A stretch of 64,000 bases of DNA from contig OX393578.1 of assembly GCA_947652605.1 (NCBI GenBank), positions 2,542,001 through 2,606,000 on the forward strand, in the 5' to 3' direction. The position numbers and the translations under genes were made by a program. This document shows positions 51,250 to 63,665 of this stretch, one piece after another; the stretch's first letter is position 1; every line of letters starts with the position of its first letter. The DNA comes from Elmis aenea. Lineage: Eukaryota; Arthropoda; Insecta; Coleoptera; Elmidae. The notes beneath the pieces were generated by a model that was not told where the DNA came from, did not search any database, and saw only the letters and a list, made by a program, of their open reading frames with translations.

Positions 51250-54200
51250 TTACTGTTTTACAATATTTTTCACCAAGTTATTGCCTAATATATAAAAATC
51301 TTCTATAATGGCATCGATGTTCAATGTAAGTTTATCATCAACCACTTTTTTACCATTAACAGCAGAAACCTGGAACATAACGTGATAAATAAATGCAAAA
51401 CACCATCAAATATTACAAAATGTTACCTTAAAATCGTGCGTCTCAAAAACGTTTGGTTTCCATAAAATTGCAATAACGTTGCCCCCATAGGAATTGTGGA
51501 AAAAGTGTGCAAATTCACCGTAAAATTGCTGTGAACAAAATAAAATATTTTATTAATAATCGAAATAAAATAAATTGTATTTTACAGTACATACCCGCAG
51601 TTCTTTTAAATAAATGTCAACCGGATTAAATCCGACGACAGGAATCCTCGAACTCTCTTTTTCATTGAATTCTTCCAACAAAATCTTACTTTCTCTTCCG
51701 GCTAAACTAAATTCTTGGTGACGTTTAGAATTTAATAACGGTCTTAAATGTATTATAACGTTATAACCCGATAAATTTGGTACAAACAATTGCTAAAAAA
51801 CAAAAGAAGACACTCAACCCAGTCTCAAAACAATTGTGAATCAATTATACCTTTAGAGTGGTTATGTTTTCTGCATTAATACAGTTTTTAATTATGTTAT
51901 GTGTAATATGACAAAGCGTCGAAATTCTTCTCAAAATTTCTTTCGTACAGGTTTTGGAAAATATCGATTTACCATCGTCGTACGGAGTAATTATACATAA
52001 ATTGGGATGATTTTGTCTGTTTTGTTGGAAACTTGATTCCAACGAGTCGAGTTGTTCTCCTAAAATATGTTCACATTAAATGTTAAATAGGGTAGGCCAA
52101 ATCTGGGAACTGCCGTATTGGTGTGAAACGAATTAACTTACGATTAAATTCGTCATTGAAATTAACAACCACTAGATTGATATTCCAATCGGCTTCCGCA
52201 CAGTACTTTAAAAAGCGTAAAAATCCGACTTGAGGTAAATTTACTGCGTCGAATGAAGCGTTATCGAGATATATCGACGCGTTCAGGAGGTTAATCACAA
52301 CGTCGGGAAAGTGGAATCCGTCGATCATCTGGGAGCGCAACCAACGTTTTATTAAAGCCGTCGACGGACCAAAACTTGTATGTTGGGATTGCAAACTGCA
52401 TAAAAAATGATACCGTATTAATTAAATAACGAAAAAAGTTGCGATATTTCTTACCCATTAAGAGCACCGCAAATTTTGGGCATAATATTCAAATTTTTCT
52501 CATACTCCGAGCTTTCCACTGTGTCCTTAAACGCAGTTACACCATCTGCGCCGACATTTCTTTTGAGAAACGACATTTCTTTAGGATGGTAAATAAAAAA
52601 TCTGTAGACAAGTCCTTGATAAAATACGTCCAAATGGTCTGGTTTGACGTTCGACTTTATGTTTTGTTCTGTTTGTAATAGTTCTGCGATATTTAGATAA
52701 AATGCTAACTTGATATGACGTATCGCTTCCAAATTATGGGGCCATTTTGAATGCATACCTAAATACGAAAAATTTATACTATTTTAAGGGAGTAACGTAA
52801 ATCGTAAACCAATCTGACTAGTTTTGTAACTAAAGTAGATAATTTAAAAATCTAACGATTTTCTTGCTTGGAAATTAACTGTCCAAAAAATTATGTATGT
52901 AGTATACAGGGTGTCACATAAAAAAACGCCACAAGCGAAAAAAAATTTACTTATCGTTTGACATTTGTTCAGCTTTAAAAAAATCCAATTCAGTTTATAG
53001 TATTTAAGGAGCCATTTCATTTACTTTTTTGTTTATCAAAATCGGACCACAAACAACGGAGTTACAGCTTGCGGCGTTTTTTGTGTGACACCCTGTATAT
53101 GCATATTAAAGAAAAAAACAGAAAAGTTAAAAAATTTCATCTTAAAATAAAAATATGATTTTTTAAAAATTTTTTAGCATTCTATAATATATTGTACACA
53201 TTCATAATTTTTGATTGAAAATTTAAAAAGTCATGCGGTAAGGGGATAAGTTAATTCTTTAACAATTATCGTCCAAGTGTATAACGATAAAATGTGCGGT
53301 AGTACTTACTTAACTGTATGACGCTTTCTATTGGTTCCACAAATCGGGGTACCATTCCGATAACTGTATCTTCTTTTAAAAGAATGTTCGTCTCAGTACT
53401 TGTCGTAATTTTTTTCCCAGACCTGTAGTTTGTTGGTATTGGCGGAAAGACGGCCGTGTAACTATTAAAGAATTAATTTGATATTCCACATTAAAATTAA
53501 ACATACTCCATCTTTCAATTTAAAGATAAAAACAATATTAGGCTTACCTAAAAATGTCGGACAATCCCTGTATAGCGGAAATTTCTAATGGCAATTTAAG
53601 GTTTCGTAATATACTTGTTAACTGATCGTATGCGTTAATAACAGTCAGCGTGGCTTCTTCGTTTGTGCCCACAGGAAAAGGTGGAATCAAATCTTCATTT
53701 ACCAAAGTTGCTTCCAGTTCGTCACAAAAAATATGATAGTTTTCAATTTTTAAATTATTAGTTACGACGTGGTTTATTATTTTCTTGAATATTTGGCGTT
53801 TTTCTTGTATTGTATTAGCGGCAAAGTATACTGCTTCGTTGGCTGATCCATCTTGGAATCTTAAGTAATTAAAAAACAGATAATTATTCATGTAAACAAA
53901 TTTTTAAATTAATTTTTTTACTGTTACATGAGAACATTTTTGCAATCATTAAATGAAAACTAAAAGACTTCGCACCTTCTAAGTTCTGCTAAATTTCCCC
54001 AAAATTTCCTAAATGCCTCACAACTTGGATCTGTCGCCGATGGACCAATCTCGAGAACTTTGAAAGCGTGGTCCGGATCCAACTTAATTCCAAACACAAT
54101 TTTTGAAAAACTGTTTGCATGTTTTTTTCCGACGACCCATGGCACTTCCTCTTGATAAAGCGGTACTACGTGGAGAGCACGCTTATTTAAGGCCTGTTTT

Positions 54201-55853
54201 AAAACGTTGGTAATTTTTCCTACGATCAAAATTTCGTAATGTCCAATTAAAGTCAATTTTTCTTGATCGTCAATTGAATCGTACACATCTTTAAAATCTT
54301 TGGTATCCGTTAAACTAAAAACAAACAAAAAATTATTATTGTAATTGACAAAGAACCTCCATTATTAATCTAAATTTGTGTATATAAAAAAAAGGAACCC
54401 ACGTTAAAATTGCATCGTATTGAACTTCATGAGGTAAACTCGTCATAAAAAGGTCCCCGAAAGAGTTGCGGTTGCCAGCATCCAAATATTTAACAGCCAG
54501 TTCTGCTTCTTTCCTGATTTTAAAATACACTTCTCTGTTTAAATATGCAGCCAAATTGTAATAACCACTGTTGTCGAGAAATACGATATCAAAATGGTTT
54601 TGAAACTGTTTCATATTGCTTTCTTTTACATTTTCACAGATACTAATTGGTTCCTTACACCAATCACTCGTACTAAGAAATAACCAAAATCCTCTAATTA
54701 TTTGGTATGAACTCATGGCATTATTAATTTTTTTTTTCGCGGTCAAATATAAAACTGTAGCAGTTACAAGATCGTTAGTAAAACCTGCTAAACCGACGTT
54801 AAGTCCCCTTTGTTTAATCCACACTAATAACAACTTAATAGCATCTTGTATATTATTAAAATCTCTTAGGACGGTTTCCATTAATTCGTAAAAGCTAACG
54901 ATTGTTAAATCGTGTAGTATTGTGGTGTTATACAAAGGTGTCGCTGATGTTTTTAATGTTTGGGTAGTAATGTCATCAAAGCCATCAAACGTTTGTGTTT
55001 TTAAATTATTTTTACTTGCTTCAAATCGTGATAATTTAAATGTAGATGCATTCGGAACGACATATATTTTCACTAGCGTTTTCTTTAATGTTGGAACAAC
55101 ATGTAAAATTGGTAGTAAAGGATTTCCGTTGACATAGGTATACGATAACAATGAATGCAGCTTTGACTTACTTAATTCATGCGCTATGTATGATAAGTAG
55201 TAATTCCGTTTGACTAAATATCTGTTATTTAAATAATCTTTTTCAAGAAAACAGCTTTTGGGCATCGTTATAAAAATCTTAACTTCAAGGTATTTGCCAA
55301 TTGTTGAATTTATCTTATACAGTCCCAAAGTATTGCAAGATTCTGGTTTCGCAAATTTCATGGTACAGTCCTGGTCACATTTAAAACAATTGTAGTGAAA
55401 ATTAACCAATCTGTTTATGAATTTCTGTCGTTCACTTAAATTATTTCGCTTGTCACGTACCAGCTTTATATCGCTTTGTTGTATGTCACCATATTCGTTT
55501 ATTTTTTTTATAAATGTTTCAAAATGTTCATACCAACTAGCAAACTTTCGCGTGAATTTTTGTTTTATTTTGACTTCTGCTAATAACTCTTCGATTTGTA
55601 GCCTAAATATATTTGAATTAAACAAGGTTTCAGTTTCGCGTAATCTGTTAAGTTCTTCTGCAGTTGGTGGTTTATATGGTTCATTTTTGTTTGATTTTTT
55701 TGATGGGTCCGTTTTAGTTTTTTTCCTTGATTGATGTTGGTCTTCATGTTTACGTTTAGCATTTTTTTGATTTGTTTGAAAGTCTTGCGATGTAAGTTCT
55801 TCGTCTGAGTTCACATCTTCAGAGTCAACATCATTATCTGATAATAGCAACAT
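51250..55853 (-). CDS. NOL6: Nucleolar protein 6 (Nrap family)
   Basis: Ten exons join in phase: 54403-55853, 53976-54314, 53548-53859, 53310-53461, 52455-52758, 52142-52395, 51851-52059, 51595-51792, 51427-51528 and 51250-51369, giving 1146 aa, the same size as vertebrate NOL6. It works in the small-subunit processome during pre-18S rRNA maturation in the nucleolus. It starts with an acidic stretch and a Lys-rich segment (KRKHEDQHQSRKKTKTD), then YKPPTAEELNRLRETETLF, the family N-terminal block. Later conserved parts include LLLVWIKQRGLNVGLAGF, LIKRWLRSQMIDGF, LPQVGFLRFLKYCAEADW, NLCIITPYDDGKS and YGGNVIAILWKPNVF. A 5' UTR intron is likely: a donor at about 55957 and an acceptor just before the ATG at 55853. 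An intron holds a foldback MITE copy. Confidence 0.96.
52905..53097. mobile_element. Short TACAGGGTGTCAC-type MITE
   Basis: It starts TACAGGGTGTCACATAAAAA and ends TTTTTTGTGTGACACCCTGTA, 193 bp, flanked by TA. It shares the blocks TCCAATTCAGTTTATAGTAT and AAAATCGGACCACAAACAAC with the larger element at 60178-60733. It lies in a NOL6 intron. Confidence 0.85.
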
Positions 55854-57034
55854 TCTAGAAAAAAGGCATTGTTTCGTAAAGAAATAAAACAGTACGGTAT
55901 ATTGCCAAAATTTCAACAAAAATCTAAATATTGATTGGATTACTACCATTACTTACCTTTAAACAATGGAATACTTTAAGATCTAAATTTTATTTGAAGT
56001 AAATTAATAATAATAATGTAACACTCTTTTTAATGTACATATACTTAAAATTAGTGCACTCTTAAAGTAAGGTTAGTTTTTTTTGTCACATGTACCACAT
56101 CTGAAGCACATGTTTACAGTGTACCAACCACAGTACCAACAAAAAAACTGTGCTAATTGCTAACCACCAGAAAAACTTCCCAATAATGTTCTTGGACATT
56201 TAAATTTTAAAAACCATTCAAAGAATTTACTAAAAATGCTTTAACTTCATTCAAAGATTTCATAGTCTATTTTTTTTATTAGAAAAGTAGGAGAATATGT
56301 TCCAAAATGGGTACTGTAAATAGTAGCTGAATATTACATTATTGCTGCATTTTTTAAATTTACTGTACTCAAAACCAGGGATGGGGAGTCGGAGTCGGAG
56401 TCGGGAGTCGAAGCTTTTTTGAGGAGTCGGAGTCGGAGTCGGTAAAAAACTATCGACTCCCGACTCTTTTTACTTTCGCCATACGTAGTATGAAGAAAGT
56501 ATTGTGATCGCAAAAAAACTGATTTTTTACATTTTCTTCATTATGTATTAAATAGAAAATTAAAATATTAAACTTTGTTTACCATCGGGAGTCGGAGTCG
56601 GGAGTCGATTTTTACAAATAGCAACTCGGGAGTCGATTATTTTTCTGCCGACTCCCCATCCCTGCTCAAAACCTGGGTTAGGTCTGAATGAAATTATAAA
56701 TAATTTCAACGTTAATTAATGTTGTTGACATATGGAAAGCTATATTATTGTGACACGTTCTACACCGTTTTGGATATTCAGAACAAATAAAGACTACTAC
56801 TACTACTATATTGAATGTAGGATACTAAATTTGAAAATTTACAATGAGATTGGAGCTCTTAAAAAGGCTTGATAAATATATCAGAATTACAAATCAAGTA
56901 ACATAAGTACTTAAATATTATGTTATGACTGTTTTTTTATTGTCAATGTTTGCGACATGTTTTTTTGTTGTTGACTTTTATTTACCTCTACAAACTTTTC
57001 TGAGTGATTTTAAGGGCAATGAATTAAAATAATT
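55854..57034. other. NOL6 / sugar-transporter divergent spacer
   Basis: It holds the NOL6 5' UTR intron (about 55857-55957), a hAT-type MITE (56376-56664) and a short TAC microsatellite (about 56794-56809). No coding sequence seen. Confidence 0.6.
56376..56664. mobile_element. hAT-type MITE, 289 bp
   Basis: Ends CAGGGATGGGGAGTCGG and CCGACTCCCCATCCCTG are perfect inverted repeats. The direct repeat CTCAAAAC flanks it at 56368-56375 and 56665-56672. GGAGTC/GACTCC repeats fill both arms and there is no ORF. Confidence 0.92.
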
Positions 57035-58889
57035 ATGGGAGATCAACAACCGGCAAGAGGTGCCCAATATGCATGCGGTTTAGCAGGTATAATTAATATT
57101 ATTAGTAAAAGATTAATATATTAGTTATTTTATATGACACGTTGGAAAACAAAAGTTTTAAGCCAACAGTTGATATTTTGACATGAGTTTTTCAGTTTAA
57201 AAACAGAAAAATGAGAATCTGAGTCAGGGCCGGATTTAGACTTGATAAGCTATTTGAGATATGGGGCCCTTTATAAGTCCAGATATTATGTCAGTGCCAA
57301 ATATATAGATAGGCAATTTTTTTTGGGCCCCCACTTTGGTGGGGGCCCTAAGCTATAGCTTGTGTAGCTTATACGTAAATCCTGCACTGCTCAAAGTTGG
57401 AAACTTAAAACAGACCCTTATCAAGTAATTTTAGTATTTAGATTGTTCAGTAAAATCATACTTGGCAGAGGTTTTAATATGCTAAGACTGTATTCATTTT
57501 TAAAAGACAAAGGTAATTTTTTAAAATTAAATTGTCTTTAGGTATGTTTCATCTTAAACTGCTTTTATCGTTTCAAAATTTTGAATTTCAGCAAATATGG
57601 GTGGTTTTATTCTTGGAACTATAATAGGATGGTCTTCGCCAGCACTAGATTTAATTAAAGATCAAATAGGTTGTACAGATAAGGATACATCATGGATATC
57701 GAGCATTATGCCAATAGGAGCGGCCAGTGCTCAATTTTTCGTTGCTCCGTTGATGGATTTTTGTGGCCGTAAAGTGGCTATGTTAACATTAGCACCATTA
57801 ACATTTGTAGGCTGGATTCTAATAGTATTTGCTAATAATATGGCGTTGTATTGTGTAGGAAGATTCATCACGGGTGTTGGTGGAGGTGGCCTTTGTGTCG
57901 TTTGTCCGACATACAACTCAGAATTCACAGATAAAGATGTCCGAGGTCGTATCGGGGTGCTTTTCCAGTTTTTTGTAGTAATCGGTATTTTGTTGGGTTT
58001 TTGCTTAGGCGAATTTAAAAGCTTAGCAGCTATTAATTATCCGTTGGCCGTAGTTCCGATAGCATTTACTGTCATGGTAATTTTTATGCCCGAATCCCCA
58101 GTATATCATTTGACCAAAGGCAATATGGAAAAGGCTCAAAAAACCTTGCAGTTTTTCCGTGGACCTAATTATAACATAGATGCCGAGCTAAAAGACATGA
58201 TCGACTACACGAAACCCAGCACAGAATCACTGGGTGAATGTTTTAGAAAGAAGAGCACCTTAAAGGCATTTTTTATGTTAATTTCGCAACACTTTTTGCA
58301 GCAGCTTATCGGTATCAATGTCGTCATGTTTTTTGCACACAGAATATTTCAGCTCGCCGGTTCGACTCTGACTGCAGGTATAAGCTCTATAATTCTTGGG
58401 GTGGTCCAGGTTTTCGCCACGATGGTGTCTGCATACTGTGTTGATAAAGTCGGTCGGAGAATTTTATTTTTCTTATCGTTTTTGATTATGGGTATTTGCC
58501 AGGTTATTTTGGGCATTTATTTTCTGATTAAAGAAAATAATGAAGATTTAGCTAAAACCATAGCTTTCCTCCCTCTACTGTGTGTATGTCTGTACATGGT
58601 GGGATTTTCGCTGGGTGCTGGCCCACTTCCGTGGGCTATGTTGGGCGAACTCATGCCGAACAGAGTTAAAAACATCACCAGTTGCATTGCGATATTTTCC
58701 AACTGGATGTTGGCTTTTTTAATTACCAGTACGTTTGGTTATCTCGTCGATGCCATAGGAGCATACAGTGTGTTCTGGATCTATGGTGCAGTATGCTTTG
58801 TTGGAATTGCGTATGTTATCTTCGTACTTATCGAAACTAAAGGAAAAACACTCGAACAAATTCAGCAAATATTTACAGGAGGAACGTAA
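57035..58889 (+). CDS. MFS sugar transporter, Tret1-like (SLC2 family)
   Basis: Two exons join in phase: 57035-57086 and 57592-58889, giving 449 aa. The short first exon (MGDQQPARGAQYACGLA) supplies the N-terminus and part of the first membrane helix. Hydrophobic segments for about 12 helices follow. Sugar-porter signatures: GRKVAML after helix 2, GRFITGVGGGGL in helix 4, FTDKDVRGR, PESPVYHLTKG before the central loop, QQLIGINVVMFF in helix 7, DKVGRRILFF, and the terminal LIETKGKTLEQIQ. Insect relatives are facilitative trehalose or glucose carriers in the plasma membrane; the substrate cannot be told from sequence. The intron contains a degraded hAT-type MITE. A poly(A) signal follows closely. 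Confidence 0.93.
57225..57389. mobile_element. Degraded hAT-type MITE
   Basis: Ends CAGGGCCGGATTTAGAC and ACGTAAATCCTGCACTG are imperfect inverted repeats. GGGCCCCCACTTTGGTGGG sits in the middle. The flanking 8-mers match at only 5 of 8 positions, so the insertion is old. Intronic. Confidence 0.65.
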
Positions 58890-59749
58890 TTATTTTTTTT
58901 TTAAATTACAGTTTGTACAGTTTATGACAATGTATCAAATAAAAAAAAATTAAAGTAATCTTGTATTTAACATAATCTTGTATTTAACAATAATCTAACT
59001 TTGACAAATTGATATCTTATAGCAATACATTCATTCAGATTTATATACAATGTATTAAATTACAATTTGACCGAATTTGCATACAAGGTAATAAACCACG
59101 TAATTATTTTGGTTTAGACTACAAGATACGAATCTACAACTGTTATAATTAAAAAAATGCAGTATTTATTTGTTAAAAGTAACATTCAATTGACTAATAA
59201 CTGAAAGATGTTTGTCTTTAGCCTTTAAGGACTGTTTGTTTTAATAAATATTGTAATAATAATTTAAACAACTAAAAGAAATGATTTTGGTTCATTGTAA
59301 AGCAGTGCAGACATATATTATGCGTTTAATAACGTGCTGCAACAGCACACCGATTTTATTGCAACACATAGCTTGATGGATTCGAATTTTAATTGTAAGA
59401 TGTACACAAAATTTGTTGCCTGTTACTTGGTAAAAATAATACCATAATTTTACAATTTCTTTTCTTTACAGTACTTACTTTTAACCAATAAACGAAATGT
59501 ATGTGTAATCGTGGCACTCAATTATTAGACATAAAAATATGTTTGTGTAAACGATTTTATCATATTTAAATTCGGTCAAAGCAAACAAAGTCCCCGTCAT
59601 TAAATAAAATAATATTATTGTATCAGTACCAAGTAAATACAGTACCGTATCCAATTTTGGTATCACAATTAAACCAATAACGATAAGTAGAATGGTGCTG
59701 TCTTATTTAAGAAAAGCCAACATTGGATACAAATTAAAAAAGGAATACA
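58890..59749. other. Convergent 3' flank
   Basis: AT-rich 3' UTR sequence of the sugar transporter and, from the right, of HRD1. No coding sequence or repeat seen. Confidence 0.5.
58938..58943 (+). terminator. Poly(A) signal of the sugar transporter
   Basis: AATAAA followed by an A-run, 49 bases after the stop codon. Confidence 0.6.
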
Positions 59750-62499
59750 TTACTGTTGCTGTTCGACCGGTTGTTGAAATCTTTGCAATCGTCTCCTCCT
59801 TAATTCTTCGTCGGCGTTCGAACTAGGGGCTGGAGTTTCGGCCGTAGAACTCGAAGACGGTTCTGAATTTTTCGCGTCGGAACTGGTACTACCTGCGTCC
59901 GCAGCAGAAGTGTTGGTTGCGACATTGTTGCTTGTGTTAAAGGTGGAATTAATGACGTGGGCTTCTTGGGGAGATGTTTTCGTTTCACTATTGTTAGAGG
60001 CAGGATTTGCAGGATTTGCGGAATTTTCGGCAGCGGCTGCACCATTCGGTTGCGCTGCTGAAGCGATGCTAGTTGATAGGGCTGCTGCAGTACTATACTG
60101 TTGCATCATCAGGACAGCAGCATCCAACATAATCTGTAAAACACAAAGAGTGGTATTTACCAAATGGTACCTGTATATACAGGGTGTCACACAAAAAACG
60201 CCGCAAGCTGTAACTCCGTTTTTTGTGGTCCGATTTTGGTGAACGAAAAAGTAAATGAAATGGCTCCTCAAATACTATAAACTGAATCGGATTTCAATTT
60301 TTTTCAAGTTGAACTTGAATGTCAAACGATAGTCATTTTTTTTTTTCAATTGGCACCATGTATTTTTTTTTACTAATTCTAGTGGACATTTTTTTTTCTG
60401 AATTCAATGATGTAATCATAAGTAAATTTTAGTGCTAAACTAATAAGAAATAAAAAGTAAAAGTTTAATTAAAATAAGTTAGGTTTCACAAAATTTTCAA
60501 GCGTGCCGTGGAAAACAAAAAAATCTTTATCAAAAAATGTCATTTAAACGTCAGTGTGGTATTTGGAAAAAAAATTGACTATAGTTTGACATTTAAGTTC
60601 AACTTGAAAAAAATTGAAATCCAATTCAGTTTATAGTATTCGAGGAGCCATTTCATTTACTCTTTTGTTCACCAAAATCGGACCACAAACAACTGAGTTA
60701 CAGCTTGCGGCGTTTTTTGTGTGACACCCTGTATATCTGTTAAATGAAAATTTAAAAAAATCCTTGTTTTAAGTATTTAAAAAAAACGTTTAAAAAAATA
60801 TTAAACATACCTGTATGTTTCTTAGACACTGAATTCTCACTTCAACATTTTCTCTTTCATTTCCTTCCATTCTTCTCAATTCATCCAAAGTCAACGATCT
60901 CAAGTTTTGAGTTGGTAGTGGGGGCGGTGTCATGAAAGGTAAAAACGGAAACGGTGGAAATGAAAAGGGTGGGATGCCTGCTGGTTGCTGATTATTTGTT
61001 GGTTCATTTTGGGAAGTTTGAGAATTGCTCTGGCCGCTTGTACCGGGAGTCGTTGAGGGTGCGCCTTGTTGAGCTGCAGCCGGTCCTTGTGCTGGTACGT
61101 TTTGATTCGGTCCATTCTGGTTCAACAGTTGTTGGAACGGATTTCCACCGGCAAAAGCGTTCATATTGACGAACGGATTAGGTCCCATAAACGGATTAAT
61201 GAAGGGATTTGGTGGCATTTGTTGTGGTTGAGCTCTTGGTCGTTGCTCTGGTCTTGGCTGCGGTGTAGGCACCGGGGCTGTGGTTCTTAAAATATTCAAC
61301 CTACAAGTGGGGCACGTCTGCTGTCTTTGAAACCATGACCGCAAGCAAGCGGTGTGGAATATATGATTGCATGGTAACTTCTTCGACGCTGTCGTCATTT
61401 CTTCTCGACAAATTATACAGACATTATCGGCTGCTTCCAGTTCTTCCGGTGTAGCATCCGGATATAAAGTGTTCATGTTGTGAATTGCTCGCCGTGACAG
61501 AATTACATCGTTGAATGCCTTCTTGAAGTTACGTATTGTGTAGTACATCGGCCGGAAAGCGAACAAAGGCAATGTATAAATTCTAACCATTATCGCAACG
61601 AAGGCTACGTAAAGTATGACTTTGATGAGACCCATAATTAATTCGGTATATAGTAGAAAAACAGCCTTATTTTCCCAAGGTGTTTCACTGTTAAGATCGA
61701 CTGTGTGCAGTGCGTATTTGATTCCTATATTAATGACCATTGTGATCAGAATAGCGTACTCAAAACCAAAAACTAGTTGCACTGAAGCACCTTTGGTAAC
61801 TGTAGATAGATAAGCATGTTCCACAAAATGAAGATCTAGGGCTCCTAGGACTAGAAGTAACGACAAAACTCTTATATGGAACAACCAACTTATTACTGGA
61901 CTTCTTTCCATCTATAAAAACACAGAGGAATTAAAAGCTGTACAAAATGAGTACATATTGCAAATAAATTTTTAAAGTCACTCAAGCCGAAATAAGTTTA
62001 AAAATGTACTTACATAATCTACCCTATCTTCAGCAAGCCAATGAAATGACTTTAGAAAAAGTAACAAAGTAAATAGCGCTACAAATTTTGGGTTGAAGTC
62101 GTCTCGAAACACAGTAAATGCCAAACATGTTTCTGTTATTGCGTACCACGCTCGTTCCATCAAATGCTAAAAGATAATACCAATAAGCAAAATTTTCGAG
62201 TTGCAAATTGTGTAACGTACCTCGAACTCTGCTGTACGTAACTGTCCAAAAAACACTTTACGCATTAGTTTTCCTAGTAATAATACAATGATGAATGCCT
62301 GAATATATATAACCTGCAAATACATGAAAAATAATGGTATATTTTCACAAAAATTCTCTAAAATACTTACGGCCATACTGGGGTTAGATTTAGTTATATA
62401 CACAACAGAAGGATAAAACTGTTTCTTCTGATAGTAAGCGTTCACGATGACTACTGATGTAAGGGCTAAACTAATCACGGATATTCCTAAAGACCTCAT
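59750..62499 (-). CDS. SYVN1: E3 ubiquitin ligase HRD1 / synoviolin
   Basis: Five exons join in phase: 62371-62499, 62221-62313, 62014-62166, 60811-61911 and 59750-60133, giving 619 aa. HRD1 is the ER-membrane ligase of ER-associated degradation. The membrane half matches the family: AYYQKKQFYPSVVYITKSN, YIQAFIIVLLLGKLMRKVFF, ERAWYAITETCLAFTVFRDDF, FHWLAEDRVDYMERSP and VQLVFGFEYAI. The RING-H2 lies at about 290-328: CIICREEM...LPCNHIFHTACLRSWF...CPTC. The cytosolic tail is Pro/Gln/Asn-rich, then Ala/Ser/Thr-rich, ending EELRRRRLQRFQQP. The codon MRSLGIS is taken as start; the in-frame GTG seven codons upstream is not an ATG. The last intron carries a 556-bp foldback element. It is divergent from the Speedy-like gene. 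Confidence 0.97.
60178..60733. mobile_element. Foldback MITE, TACAGGGTGTCAC family
   Basis: It starts TACAGGGTGTCACACAAAA and ends TTTTGTGTGACACCCTGTA, 556 bp, flanked by TA. Each arm is about 155-160 bp and contains AACGCCGCAAGCTGTAACTC, AATGAAATGGCTCCTC and TTCAAGTTGAACTT or their complements. The centre is unrelated AT-rich sequence. No ORF. It lies in the last intron of HRD1. Confidence 0.9.
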
Positions 62500-62730
62500 T
62501 TTGATTTTTAATTGTTGCACCGCTATTTTATAAAAAATATAATATCTGACAGATTAGACACTGCGAATTTTGACTTTTGTTTTTCTTCTGTCGTGATGTG
62601 TCAGATGTGTTGATTATGTGCAGTGCTCTCTTGTGGGAATATACGTAAATAAGCGTGGATGTTTCTGAATGGTTAAAATAATTAAGCGCGCAACCTTTAA
62701 ACATTAAAATTAAATTTATTCATTGAAAAT
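62500..62730. promoter_or_regulatory. Shared divergent promoter, HRD1 / Speedy-like gene
   Basis: 231 bp between opposite start codons. It contains ATCTGACAGATTAG and GTGTCAGATGTG motifs (about 62545-62610). No TATA box is obvious. Confidence 0.55.
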
Positions 62731-63358
62731 ATGATCAAGGAAAACACAAAGATGCTTGGGATCGGACCGGACGAATTTAAGTATTGCACCAAGAGATTTT
62801 TTCGACTAACAAGTATGTATTTGTGTAGTATAACTTGGACCGTGTAAAAAGAATGGTAATTGCTCAATAAATAATTATTTTAGATACTCCAGTTATCAAG
62901 AATTTTCTGAAAAATGATACATGTAATGTACTTGCTGATAAATATCATTTGGCAACTGTACTTGTCTATTTTATTCGTGGCGATTTAGAGTATAACGCAA
63001 GAAACTTTTTCATTGCTCTGTAAATAATCTGGTCTCATTAAACTATCTTCTAATAATAAATCCTCATTTTAGTTACCTTAGTCATGAATTATTTGAAGAT
63101 AACGAAGACTACGCTAGGATAATAATGTCAATATGTTTAAGATCCAATAAGAATCGAACAAAGCACATTAAACAATTCATTAGAGAACGATTTCAGTTAC
63201 TCATAAAAATGAATTTTAAAAGCATTGTGACTTGTTACTCGTGCATCAAGATATTTAATATGTTTCAGCATAAAATATGGCTTAGAATCAGACCTTTGTG
63301 TCACGGAGGAGCTGTTAATAAATTTCAAAAATGTGGCAATTGCCAAATATTAATGTAA
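62731..63358 (+). CDS. Speedy/RINGO-like CDK activator
   Basis: Three exons join in phase: 62731-62812, 62884-63019 and 63073-63358, giving 167 aa. The first two thirds match the Speedy/RINGO core box: FKYCTKRFFRLTNTPVIKNF, then CNVLADKYHLATVLVYFIRG, EYNARNFFIALYLSHELFED, and later RERFQLLIKMNFKSIVTC and HKIWLRIRP. In vertebrates this family binds and activates CDK1/2 without cyclin homology, and SPDYA acts at meiotic telomeres. The spacing of Y/F-R-x-NFF-ALYL-x-x-E after the DKY helix is the family signature. The insert between ALYLSHELFED and the final helices is Lys/Arg/Asn-rich and poorly conserved. The tail has CGNC. Family assignment is from recalled motif pattern, not alignment. Confidence 0.82.
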
Positions 63359-63519
63359 TTTTCAATTCAGTACACAATGTTTAATTAATTAATAGATTAT
63401 TTAGCTAATTTTTGTAATGAAGTTGTTGAATACAAACAGTTCAAAATATGTTATTATATTATTTCAAACGAAGACAACCTTTAAAAAAATGCAACAATTG
63501 CAATATTCAAACTTTATTC

Positions 63520-63525
63520 AATAAA
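63520..63525 (+). terminator. Candidate poly(A) signal of the Speedy-like gene
   Basis: AATAAA followed by an A-run, 162 bases after the stop. A minus-strand AATAAA at 63513-63518 probably serves the convergent gene ending at 63666. Confidence 0.5.
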
Positions 63526-63665
63526 AAAATACAATCACAAACTTTTTTATCCATATTTAAATGTGTAAAAAAATTAATAAACATGTCGTAGAATAATGAT
63601 ATAATAAAAAAAATCTTATAGTCTTATTAATGAACTACATTTTGTCGTAACAGATTTAAACTTAA

